In this document: piece by piece, positions 10,643 to 18,545 of the stretch
Position numbering within the stretch: position 1 is the stretch's first letter
How the letters are laid out: the number at the start of each line of letters is the position of its first letter
From: Prorocentrum cordatum
Lineage: Eukaryota; Sar; Dinophyceae; Prorocentrales; Prorocentraceae
Assembly: GCA_963575745.1 (NCBI GenBank)
Contig: CAUYUJ010021147.1
Location: forward strand, 107,501 to 137,500
Direction: 5' to 3'
Length of the DNA: 30,000 nt
Made by a program: the position numbers and the translations under genes
Notes under the pieces: generated by a model
Database searches by the model: none
The model's input: only the letters and a program-made list of their open reading frames with translations
Told to the model about the DNA's origin: nothing

Positions 10643-10806
10643 AAGCAAAGAAAAAAATAAAAAAAAAAACAAAAAAAAGAAAAAAAAAAAAAAAAAAAAA
10701 AAAATAAAAAAAAAAAAAAAAAAACAAAAACACCAAAAAAAAAAAAAAAAAAAAAAAAAAAAAGCAGATCTACGGACTGCTCCACGTATTGTCCTCCTGG
10801 GATCGG
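10506..10806. mobile_element. A-rich insertion flanked by 19-bp direct repeats
   Basis: The 19-mer ATTGTCCTCCTGGGATCGG occurs exactly at 10506-10524 and 10788-10806. Between them lie about 235 bases of almost pure A with scattered G, C and T, plus a 24-base non-A tail (gcagatctac...ccacgt). Exact flanking repeats around a poly(A) tract are the footprint of target-primed reverse transcription, here with hardly any element body. The 282-bp spacing is a multiple of three, so the minus-strand ubiquitin ORF stays open through it as poly-Phe. Alternatives are expansion of a short A tract between members of the local CGATC-containing repeats, or an assembly artefact. Confidence 0.6.
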
Positions 10807-10983
10807 CGTCCTGCCGGCTGGGGGGTGATCGGCGTCCTGCTGGCCTGGCAAGGCCCTCGCCGGGGGCTGGAGCAGTTGCCCGCATCCGCGGTAACGATCT
10901 CCCGAGTCCTCCGCAGGCACGTGGATACCATACAGATGACAGGCGGCATGCGGGCAGATCAAGGTGAGCAGGGCGGCAGGTCC

Positions 10984-11211
10984 GCCACCTCGGAGGCGGA
11001 GCATCAAGTGCACGGTGGCGTATTTCTGGATGTTGTAGTCCGTGAGTGTGCGGGTGTCCTCCAGCTGCTGATTCGCGTAAATAAGCCGTTGCTGGCTAGG
11101 GAGGGTTCCCTCAGAGTATTGGATGTTCCTCTTCACGGTGTGGATCATGTGACCCGCCTCCATGTAGAGCATAATTGTCCTCCCGACGAGCGTCTTCGCA
11201 AAAATTTGCAT
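10984..11211 (-). CDS. Divergent ubiquitin domain inside the larger ORF
   Basis: A 76-residue block begins [15 protein letters not shown] and ends [17 protein letters not shown], clearly ubiquitin. It keeps I44, Q49, L50-E51-D52, L71, R72, L73, R74 and the GG terminus. Lysines K6, K27 and K63 remain; K11 is Arg, K29 is Asn, K33 is Ser and K48 is Gln. If made and processed it could not build K48 chains, the canonical proteasome signal, but might form K63 linkages. It is not a head-to-tail polyubiquitin: one unit is preceded by a Q/D/H-rich stretch and followed by [12 protein letters not shown]. Ubiquitin is nearly invariant in eukaryotes, so this divergence suggests a neofunctionalised or decaying copy. 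Confidence 0.9.
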
Positions 11212-12654
11212 GCTTCCGCTCTGCTGCTGCTGGTTCCCGTCGTCCTGCTCCTCGACGTCGTGCTGCTGGAGGCCTTGCTGCTGCTGGTCCTCGTCGTCCT
11301 GCTGCTGGTCGTCGTGGATGTCGTGGTGGTTGTTGTGTCCGCCTGTCTCTTCCCTGTCGTCGTGGATGTCGGTGGAGCCGTCGGTGGAGCCGCCGGTGGA
11401 GTCGTCGGCGCGGATGCCGTAGTGGACCCCGTCTGAGCGCTGCTCGTCCACCCAAGCAGGCACCTGCCGCGAGGACTCGAAGCTGCGAAGGATCAGAATG
11501 AACCACTCGTTGGGGCACCAAATGGTGCCTTCCCGGGTCAGGGCAACTGGTTGGCGGACGCCCGAGCACATGCGGCTTACTACTCACTCCATCCCCTCCT
11601 CTCTCGTGAAACCCATGTGACGTTGGGCCACCCTTTCTGCGGTGAGGAGGCTGCGTAGGGGAGCATAAACGTCATCCCAGTGGGCTCGAAGAGTATAGTG
11701 GCGAGCGTGTGTGCATGGGGTGTCGGCTGGTGCGAATTGTGTGAAAGCGTGTCTTCCGCAACCCGTGCACCGGGAGGTCCGCAGCGGGTCGTGGACGCCG
11801 TTCGCAATCAAGGTCAAGAACACGGACTTCGATGCAACACAGCAAGCGTACAGCGGCCGGCCACCAACTGCCCAAGCCATGCGACTCAGAAAGTCTTCCC
11901 CGATCTCCCTCGGAATGCTGATGGTGTCGTGGATTGTTGTGTGCTCGACATGCTGCTGTTGAGGACGTTGTGGACGGTGCTCGTGGTCGTGGTGATTCTG
12001 GGCGTCGTGATCGTCTTGCTCGTGGTGGGCGTCGTGGTTGTCGTAGTTGGCGCGGGTGTCCTGACCGCCGTGTGCGTCGTGGTCGTGGCTGGCGGTCGCG
12101 GGGTTGTGGTGGTTGGCGTAGGTGTCGTGGTCGCCGTAGGCGTCGTGGCCCATCATGTCCACGGGGGTGCTGGCGACAGTGCTGTCGTATGAGCTGGCAT
12201 TGCTGCTGGCGCCAGAGCTGCCATGGGCGCTCCCGTCAGTGCTGGCGTGAGTGTTGGCGTAGGTGCTGGCGTAGGTGCTGGCGTGGGTGTTGGCGACGGT
12301 GATACTGACGCCTGCGGTGTCTTGGGCACGCACGTCGGGTATGATGGCGTCGGTGATGCCGTGGGTTCTGGCGTGGGAGATGCTGGCGTCGATGATGTTG
12401 CCTTCGGTGCCGTCGTCGGTGCCGAAGCCCTGGTGGTCGACGAAACCCTGGTGGTCGAGGACCGCAAGGGGGTCGCCGAAGTCCAGAAAGCCGATGAGAT
12501 CCCGGTGGTCGCCGACGTTCTGGGGGCCGTGGATCTCCACCAGGTCCGCAGTGTCCAAGTCCGCCGTCGGCTCAGGCAGGAGGTCGCCGAAGGCCTGGGT
12601 CAGGTCCCTGCTCGCGTCCTCGGCCGCTGCGCTGGTGCTGTAGCGCTGCGCCAT

Positions 12655-12796
12655 GGCTATGCTCGCGAGGGCAGGAACCGGAAAATCCTCGGTTTACCTG
12701 CCGACGCAAGCACCAGTGCGCCGAAATGTTTCGTCGCGGGTGCGGCGAAAGGGTTCGCGCGCGGACGGTGCCGCGTCCTTGTGCCGCGTGCCGCTC
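12655..12796 (-). other. 5' leader between relict spliced leader and ATG
   Basis: 142 nt on the minus strand, GC-rich, without an upstream ATG that precedes the 12654 start in a way I would favour. Its position directly behind the spliced leader is that of a 5' UTR in a trans-spliced mRNA. Confidence 0.5.
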
Positions 12797-12818
12797 CTTG
12801 AGCCAAAATGGCTACGGT
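12797..12818 (-). other. Relict dinoflagellate spliced leader (DinoSL)
   Basis: The minus strand reads A, then CCGTAGCC..., then ...TTGGCTCAAG, matching all 22 positions of the known DinoSL consensus (first base D = A). In dinoflagellates this sequence is added to mRNAs in trans, so a genomic copy directly upstream of a coding frame indicates reverse transcription and reinsertion of a mature mRNA. It is a single copy, not a tandem chain of relicts. An SL RNA gene is unlikely, because the leader runs into an ORF leader with no visible donor GT and Sm-site arrangement. Confidence 0.9.
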
Positions 12819-13067
12819 GGTGGTGGTGGTTGAAAACAGGCCCATCAGGCGGTCGGCGGTCGGCGGTCGTCGTCGTCGTCGGCAGCGCTCGGCGAAGCCG
12901 CCCGCCGGCGGTCGCCTTGCGTCGCGGCGGCGCCCGGCGAGTGGCCGTGCTCCGTCGGCGGCGCGGGCGGCGCGGGGCCGTCGGGGTGCGGGGCCGGCGC
13001 CGTGGGCTCCTCGCCGCGCCCCAGACATGATCGCGTCGTGAAAAAATCTGGACGGGCCTTTTTTTGT
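12819..13067. other. GC-rich flank, no gene seen
   Basis: It starts with a GGT run, then CGGCGGTCGG and CGTCGTC repeats. The part at 12815-12865 is an inverted relative of 4091-4136. Confidence 0.4.
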
Positions 13068-13068
13068 G

Positions 13069-13109
<41 letters not shown>

Positions 13110-13110
13110 T
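13068..13110. repeat. (TA)n microsatellite
   Basis: About 40 bases of alternating T and A with two G/C interruptions, directly upstream of the dispersed repeat copy at 13127. Confidence 0.9.
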
Positions 13111-13126
13111 ACGCACAAAAAAAAAC

Positions 13127-13258
13127 GGGCCCTGGGAGCCCTCGCCGACCCTCGGGAGCGTCAAAAAGTCGTCTGAGGATGAAAAGCCAGTCCTGGGGAA
13201 AGGGTCCGGACTTCCGGGGACGCCGTCCTGAAAAAATCAAGACGTCGCATGTCTGGGT
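13127..13258 (+). repeat. Dispersed repeat, copy 2 (pair with 2234-2366)
   Basis: Same strand and same order of matching blocks as the copy at 2234-2366 (gagccctcgccg, atgaaaagcc, ttccggggacgccgt, catgtctggg). The copies are about 10.9 kb apart with no shared flanks beyond these limits. Confidence 0.6.
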
Positions 13259-13529
13259 CTGCTCTCCTCTTTCCCCCTCCCCATTCCGTTTCCTCGCCAC
13301 CGCTCAGAGGTCCATTCCCCGTGCGCGTTTCGGTCGCGGGCGCCTGTTTTCCGCAGGGTGATCCAGGATGCGTCTCGATGGTCCTCGCCGAAAAAAGATG
13401 CACACGTCCGATCGATACCAAGTTTCCTTGTAAATGCCCCCCTGTCGCACCCCCAGACGCGTCGGTGGGGCGGGCTGAGCGTTTCGCCTGAGACTTCCTG
13501 ATCTCTCATGCCCCTGAAGCTTGGAATCT

Positions 13530-13855
13530 GCAGTTGCTCAAGGATGGAGGGCTAGCAACTTCCAAAATGCGGCTCTCGCCTTAGCGCCGTGCGCGTTCGT
13601 ACTAAACGTTTGTAACAGTCTCGCGGATGGAGAGCGGTCGAGTTTCAAACTGAGGTTCTCGCTTTAGCAGGGCGCGCGTTCGTCTGTCAGAGCTTGCAAC
13701 TGTTTAACGGATGAAAAGCGGGCCGTGCATCAAAATGGGGCTCCCGCCTAGGCGTAGCGCACATTCGTCTGATAAGTTTGCAACCGCTTCAGGGATGGAG
13801 GGCGGGCCGTCTTCAAGATGTGGCTCTCGCTCCAGCGTTGCGCCAATTGCAAAAG
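13530..13855. repeat. 82-84 bp tandem repeat, four copies
   Basis: Units start near 13530, 13612, 13696 and 13780. Each carries a gcaac.g or taacag start, then ggatggag or ggatgaaaag, then tc.aaa.tg.ggctctcgc and gcgc..ttcgt. Identity between neighbours is moderate, so the array is old. No ORF is maintained across it, and 13856-14385 has no gene that I can support. Confidence 0.75.
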
Positions 13856-14388
13856 GTTCAAGAATTCGCGCGGCTGGCGTTCTGGAGCGATTTAGGATTG
13901 TCATGACTCAACAGTCACGTCGGTTCGCGGTGTTGAAGTCCCAGGAATTGTGCTCTGGCACGAGTGAGCATTGCCAGTGCGCGACAGTCACGTTGATTTG
14001 CTGTGAGACCCGCGGGACTCAGGATTGATGAAGATTGATTGGCGTCTTCTGGCGCGACTGAGGATTGACTGAATATAATCACACGACTGTCTTCCAATGG
14101 CGCGCTTCCCGCCATGAACATCCGCAACCTGGCCCTGATGCACGTGTTGGCATGTCCTCAGGTCCTTGGCCTAACTCTTTGAGACTCAGTCCTCAGCGCT
14201 GCGGATTCTGAAGGGGCTCGGACCCGAACTTGTCAAATCCTTTGGGGCTCGTTGCGTCCTATCGCGTGACTTGTTCGAGCCTGGCAGGCCGGGCAGCGTG
14301 GTTCCTCCACTTCCGCGGCCGCAGGCCTCCCCTCCCCCCTCCCCCCTCGAGGCACGAGAAACGACACATGCGCAAAGCAACTGGAACT

Positions 14389-14462
14389 CAGAGAGAGAGA
14401 GAGAGAGAGAAACAAAAAACAAAGAGAGAGAGAGAGAACAAAAAAGAGAGAGAGAGAGAGAG
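14389..14462. repeat. (AG)n microsatellite
   Basis: Runs of AG interrupted by aacaaaaaacaa and aacaaaa. ORFs here encode alternating Glu-Arg or Ser-Leu and are artefacts. From 14463 to 14910 I see nothing beyond short cacaagaaac repeats. Confidence 0.85.
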
Positions 14463-14910
14463 TCACGCAAGCAAGAGCCCTTAAGAGCACCGTCGGCTGC
14501 TCAGGGCCCTTGGCGCCCTGCGTCCCCAGCAGACTGTGGCAGCGACACAGTGAAGGCATTGGATAGGGAACCCTTGGACACAGAAGCCAGGATACGGAAG
14601 CAGGCGGAACACCAATGGAGGCTTGGCCATGGATGCAGCGGAGGCCAGTCCACAAGAAACCTTCCACAAGAAACCCAGCTCTGAGACACCAGGACGTCCA
14701 TGGATTTTTGGTGTGGGAGCGTCACATCTTTTGTCGCAAAACCATCGAAACCCAAGAAACCCAGGGCTCCCTGGAATCAAGCAGGGTGATTCTTGGCATA
14801 GGGCCTCCACTGTACCCCCGCCGCCCTCATCAGACAAGGAACCTTCCAGGGTATGAACCCTCCTGGGCACATTCCTTAACAAACGTCTCCACCGTAAAAA
14901 TCCACAAGGT

Positions 14911-15027
14911 CCGTGCGGATTTCTTGGATCGGCGCTGGGCTCCCCTCCCTGGCGCGTGGAACGCGCCAAGGGTGGCGCCAGAACCGCCGCTTGAGGAGCC
15001 AAGCGCCGATCTAAGACATCCGCACGG
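14911..15027. mobile_element. 117-bp palindromic (foldback) element
   Basis: The left end ccgtgcggat.tcttggatcggcgct..gctcc and the right end ggagccaagcgccgatctaagac.atccgcacgg are inverted repeats over about 33 bases with few mismatches. The centre holds a smaller hairpin, GGCGCG..CGCGCC. No target duplication is evident. A partial relative lies at 25-61, so the element is repeated in the genome. Confidence 0.65.
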
Positions 15028-15515
15028 GTCGCTGCATGTGTACGTTTATGCGATGTGTTCTTTCTCGACTCTTGGGCTGGGCGACATTTAGACTGCGCAC
15101 ATGTCAAGACTTACTAACTTGCGCCCCCTTGGCAGAAGGGGGAGTGCGGGGCGAAATGCCATGAAGACAAACATGTCCGAGCTTAGAATAATTGGATCAC
15201 CAAGGCAGTTGCTGCCTTCAGCAATTCTGCCAAGTGTGCGGGGCCCACTCAGCCCAGATCGCTCCTGACCCACGTATGCACTGAGTTACTTAGACCAGAC
15301 AGAACCCACCTTTCAAAAAAAACGTGTGTTCCCATCGCACGGCCGCCTTTTCGTCGCTCTGGACGCCGTGCCACGCCGTGCCACAGAGCGACTCGGAGGG
15401 TGAAGACGGAGCACCGCGCACCTAGAGCAACTAGAACACCGCTTTGACAAATGGCTTCGCATCCACTCGTGGGCCCCCCATCCGCTCAGCAACCACCGCG
15501 GTGATCCGCCGAAGC
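15028..15515. other. No gene seen
   Basis: Short ORFs on both strands show no recognisable protein. A cgtgccacgccgtgccac duplication lies near 15367-15384. Confidence 0.4.
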
Positions 15516-15675
15516 GTAGGTCGCACATGTCCTCCTGCAGGCGGGTTTTGGGGAAAGGCAACAAATAGCATAAGGAAAGTCACACTTCTCAAACATGAGC
15601 AACACATCGTCCCCATATGATGTTGTTGAAACCAGTTTCGAGCATGCCTCCTGTAGAGGGGCACGCCCGACTTAA
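15516..15675. mobile_element. Inverted-repeat transposon (hAT-like MITE), copy D
   Basis: A 160-bp element beginning GTAGGTCGCACATG and ending CACGCCCGACTTAA, with cctcctgcaggcgggttt and gcctcctgtagaggggc just inside. Flanks GCCGAAGCG and GCCTAAGCG match at 8 of 9 positions but overlap the presumed ends by one or two bases, so the target duplication is less certain here. Confidence 0.65.
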
Positions 15676-15899
15676 AGCCTAAGCGCACCCTCCAGTCCGA
15701 CTGTCGGCGGTGGACAAACCTCCCTTTAGTAAACCTCCCCTTAGTGAAAACGGCCTGGGACCGAAACCGACGGACCTGGACCCGCACAAATGACGGGCGC
15801 GACGACCTCTCGCGAGCCGAAAACGGCCAATTCCTTCATCGACGTGTCAAGGGTAGGAGGTTGAGGTCCATCTCCACCTCCGGGACTCCCGACGCCATG

Positions 15900-16130
15900 C
15901 GCCAGCGCGGTTCCCCGGGGGGCCGCTCCTGCGCCGCGGCGGCCGCCGCTGGGGCGCCCGGGGGCGGCGGCGGCGGCGGCGCGCTGGCCGCCGCGGCGGC
16001 GACGTCGGCCGCCTCTTCAGGGCCGCCCCAGTCGAGGGGCGGACACGGGGGAGGGCGAAGGGAGGAAGAGGAGGAGGAGGAGGAGGAGAAGGAAGAGGAG
16101 GAGGAGGAGGAGAAGGAGGAGCAGGAAACG
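15900..16130. repeat. (GCG)n and (GGA)n low-complexity block
   Basis: Very GC-rich GCG/GCC triplets (about 15930-16010) followed by GGA/GAG triplets (16057-16128). ORFs read poly-Ala/Gly, poly-Glu or poly-Leu according to frame. No gene is supported. Confidence 0.75.
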
Positions 16131-16146
16131 TGAGAGGGGGACTGAA

Positions 16147-16329
16147 TATCGTTTGACCGATCCCCATCCCTGGCGGCTTGGCCCGGGCCCCACTGGCCGA
16201 TTTAGCCTCCTAGATGGGGATATGGGTCGTTCCGTTCGGGCTTCGAGGGGTGTATCCCCAACTTGGGTGGTAATTTGGTGGGGGTCTCGAAGGGGATGGG
16301 GATGGGGATGGGGATCGGTCAAAACGATA
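16147..16329. mobile_element. 183-bp element with near-perfect 24-25 bp terminal inverted repeats
   Basis: The left end tatcgtttgaccgatcccc.. (16147-16170) and the complement of the right end (16305-16329) are identical except for one extra T. The GGGGAT motif is tandemly repeated inside the right arm. The interior has no ORF and no clear target duplication was seen. It is a distinct family from the five-copy transposon. Confidence 0.65.
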
Positions 16330-16874
16330 CCGAGGGACGCATCGACCCCCGATCGCCCATGCATCCTCGAGAAGGGGGACCGATAGGCCCACCCCGCCCA
16401 GGAGTGTAGAGGGGTCTCGCTGTCGGGGGCCTATCACCGCTATGTGGCGGTGCATGGCTGGCTTGCAGCTCCATGTGTGTCCCCCCCTGTTTAGCCGGTT
16501 CCCCCTTCAACGTCCCCCCTCCGGAGGCGCTGGCGGAGCTTCGGGCGCGGTTGCAGCCCGTGGGGGAGCTAGAAGAACAACTAACTGTCTAAACTTCTCG
16601 GTCCGCAGCGATAGCGGACGCAAACGCCGCGTTCGAGTGGCCGACGGGCCTCCCCAGGCACTGAGACCGCTGGGAAAGAAGAGGGCGGCTGCAGAGAAGG
16701 AAGGATTACAAAAAGCGAGGATGCCTCAGGCGTGCAGTCAACCCGTATAAAAAAGGACGCGCGACAAGGATGCGAGGGCCTTGGACGGCCACGTCGACAC
16801 TTTGCGTGCGGGGCGCTGCCAGCGAAAGCGGCCAAGGCTGGGCCGAAGGGGAAGGATGCACGGGCAGCCTTGGG
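16330..16874. other. No gene seen
   Basis: GC-rich sequence with short ORFs in several frames and no recognisable domain or splice pattern. A TATAAAAAAG string at 16746 is not treated as a promoter, since dinoflagellate promoters generally lack TATA boxes. Confidence 0.4.
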
Positions 16875-17052
16875 TTAAGTCGGGCCTGTCCCCCTACAGG
16901 GGGATTTTCGACGAATTAAAAAAACAAGAAATTGTCAAAACATTGTCTTGGGACTATTTTCTGAATATTGTTTGGCCTTTTTTGGGTATGTTTTGGGTAC
17001 GTTTTTTGTTTTTCGTCGAAAATCCCCCTGTAGGGGGACACGCCCGACATAA
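16875..17052. mobile_element. Inverted-repeat transposon (hAT-like MITE), copy E (best preserved)
   Basis: A 178-bp element with long inverted ends: TTAAGTCGGGCCTGTCCCC onward at the left and GGGGACACGCCCGACATAA at the right, about 38 bases with few mismatches. Within each end a CCCCCT..AGGGGG mini-hairpin is visible. Flanks GCCTTGGG (16867-16874) and GCCTTCGG (17053-17060) match at 7 of 8. The centre is AT-rich (cttgggactattttctgaatattg). This is the copy closest to an intact consensus. Confidence 0.8.
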
Positions 17053-17343
17053 GCCTTCGGAACACGCCCCTCCTTGCACGATGCGGGTCGACTGCAGAGA
17101 ATCTGCGCCACGAGGAGCGTGCAGGCAGCCGCAGGCACCGGGAGCCAGTGCAGTTCCTCACAGGCTGTGTGGAGCAGGGTGTGCTGTCGAAAAGGGGGCA
17201 CCGCCGGGAGCCACCGGAGAGGCACACATGAACTGCACAAGCATCGGAGGCTTGGAGATGGGCACAGACACCAGCACAGGGAGTTGCCTCAACCGAGGGA
17301 AGATGATCCTGGATTTTGGTGTTGATGGGAATGTTTCGATTAC

Positions 17344-17694
17344 CTAGGGACCCCGGATCTCACCAGCATCACCTAGATCGGGAGCAGCTTCCCTCGGTGG
17401 AGGTACACCGCCGATATCGGTGCTGGTGTCAACCTCTAGGCTAGGGTGGATCATAACGCTATCAGAAGTGGTCGCTGGGGGTTGGGGGGCGTGTGGGGAG
17501 CTGCGCGCGGGATAGATCCCCACAGGTTGGGGGTGAAGCGCACGGCGCAGAGCTACACCATCACCAGCATCATATTCAGCATCGGAATCGCAACCGTATT
17601 CGGTAACATCAGGGATATCAATGCACGCCGTACCATCAACAATACCACCGTCTACAGCGGCATTACCACCATCATTAACACTATTCGGAGTCAA
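17344..17694 (-). CDS. Candidate terminal exon of an unrecognised gene
   Basis: On the minus strand a 50-base CT-rich tract ends in gtgggaag, after which about 116 codons stay open from LTPNSVNDGG to DAGEIRGP and a stop. The composition is mixed (acidic, Pro and Ser), unlike the homopolymer ORFs around it, and the splice-acceptor-like junction is in phase 0. No upstream exon could be identified among the triplet repeats to the right, and no domain is recognised. A chance ORF is quite possible. Confidence 0.3.
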   Translation of the reverse strand: MTPNSVNDGGNAAVDGGIVDGTACIDIPDVTEYGCDSDAEYDAGDGVALRRALHPQPVGIYPARSSPHAPQPPATTSDSVMIHPSLEVDTSTDIGGVPPPREAAPDLGDAGEIRGP

Positions 17695-17944
17695 CTTCCC
17701 ACAGAAGGAAGAGGAAGAGGAGAGGACCAGAAAATGAGGAGGAGGAGGAGGGAGGAGGAATCGGAGGAAGGAGGATGAGGAGTAGGCCCTCATCGTCCAC
17801 ATCCGCAGTTTCGTTAGCATCGTCCTCATCATCATTATCCTCAAATTTCCGCATCCTCGTCCGTCGCATCATCATCAACATCATGCTCATGATATACCCT
17901 TATCCTCGCGTGCAACATCATCCTCCTCCTTTGTGTCGTACTCC

Positions 17945-17987
17945 TCCTCCTCATCATCATCATCCTCATCATCATCACCATCATCAC

Positions 17988-18026
<39 letters not shown>

Positions 18027-18040
18027 TCCCATCCTCCTCA
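17945..18040. repeat. (CAT)n / (TCC)n microsatellite
   Basis: Long CAT run (about 17955-18025) bordered by TCC triplets. Plus-strand ORFs through it give poly-His or poly-Ser and are artefacts. Confidence 0.9.
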
Positions 18041-18291
18041 TCATCATCTGCCCTGCCCGGGCGGTGCTCGCGGCGCGCGCGTCGCGCGTTCTGGCGCGAG
18101 CACGCGGCCCGCGTTGGCGGGGGGCGCGGCCCCCGCGGGTCCGCCGGCGGCCGGGCCGCCGCCGCCGCCGACGCCGACGCCAGCGTCGCCAGCGCCGCCA
18201 GCGCCGTCAGCCTGGCGGGGCAGCGGGGCGGGGCCAGGCAGGGTCAGAGTGGGGAGCGCGGAAACGACGCAGAGGCGGTGGTCGGGGCGGA

Positions 18292-18545
18292 GGAGGAGGA
18301 GGAAGAGGCAGAGCAGGAGGAAGGAAGGAAGGAGGAGGAGGAGGAGGAGGAGGAGGAGGACGGAGCAGGAGGAAGAAGGAGGAAGGAGGAAGGAGGAGGG
18401 CACGGCTATCTTCGACCACATCCTCCCCCTCTGTATCGTCATCCTCCGCCTCCTCCTCATCCTCCTCTCCTTGTCCTCCTCCTCCTTCTCCTCTTCCTCC
18501 TCCTCCTCGTCCTCCTCCTCCTCCTCCTCCTCCTCCTCCTTCTCA
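18292..18545. repeat. Opposed (GGA)n and (TCC)n tracts
   Basis: GGA/GAA-rich sequence (18292-18400) faces TCC/TTC-rich sequence (18430-18545), so the two can pair as a long imperfect hairpin or form triplex DNA. Very GC-rich unique sequence lies before it (18046-18290). Confidence 0.75.

Larger units (their letters stand above)
10273..12654 (-). pseudogene. D/H-rich, Cys-containing ORF fused to ubiquitin, one in-frame TGA
   Basis: The ATG at 12654 is the first after the spliced-leader relict, with a 142-nt leader. The first 356 codons encode an acidic N-terminus, Ser/Thr/Ala repeats (about residues 120-170), a D/H/N-rich stretch (about 170-235), then a Cys-bearing part (CTGCGRHAF...DTPCTHARH, about 290-315) that could bind metal. 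A TGA at 11586-11584 interrupts, but the same frame continues for 436 codons: a second D/H/Q-rich stretch, the ubiquitin domain (11211-10984), a Pro/Gly tail, the poly-Phe of the A-rich insertion, and a stop at 10273. The same compositional style on both sides of the TGA argues for one ancestral ORF. No known protein with this arrangement comes to mind. Confidence 0.6.
4878..12818 (-). mobile_element. Retroelement-like unit with relict spliced leader, ubiquitin and LINE domains
   Basis: Read on the minus strand, the unit runs from the spliced-leader relict (12818-12797) through a short leader, the D/H-rich plus ubiquitin ORF, a gag-like ORF, an APE-type endonuclease and a reverse transcriptase to about 4878. 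All parts share one orientation and nothing unrelated lies between them except the A-rich insertion at 10525-10787. That suggests a reverse-transcribed, trans-spliced mRNA, but no poly(A) tail or target duplication was found at the left end, so the left boundary is a guess. The alternative is a retroposed ubiquitin gene with a separate LINE next to it. Confidence 0.45.

Noticed and set aside
10530-10763. Poly-Phe as a genuine domain of the ubiquitin ORF
   Set aside because: It is the translation of an A-rich insertion bounded by 19-bp direct repeats; the frame is kept only because the spacing is a multiple of three.
11530-11583. A GTGAGT donor with CAG acceptor, suggesting a 41-nt intron that removes the TGA
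   Set aside because: Splicing it would shift into a frame of Arg/Pro-rich low complexity and lose the frame that leads into ubiquitin. The retrocopy nature of the unit also argues against an intron.
12797-12818. A spliced-leader RNA gene
   Set aside because: The 22-mer is followed by an ORF leader rather than by a donor and the short Sm-site-bearing intron of an SL RNA, and there is no tandem SL array.
16740-16760. TATAAAAAAG as a promoter
   Set aside because: No gene follows, and dinoflagellate promoters generally lack a TATA box.
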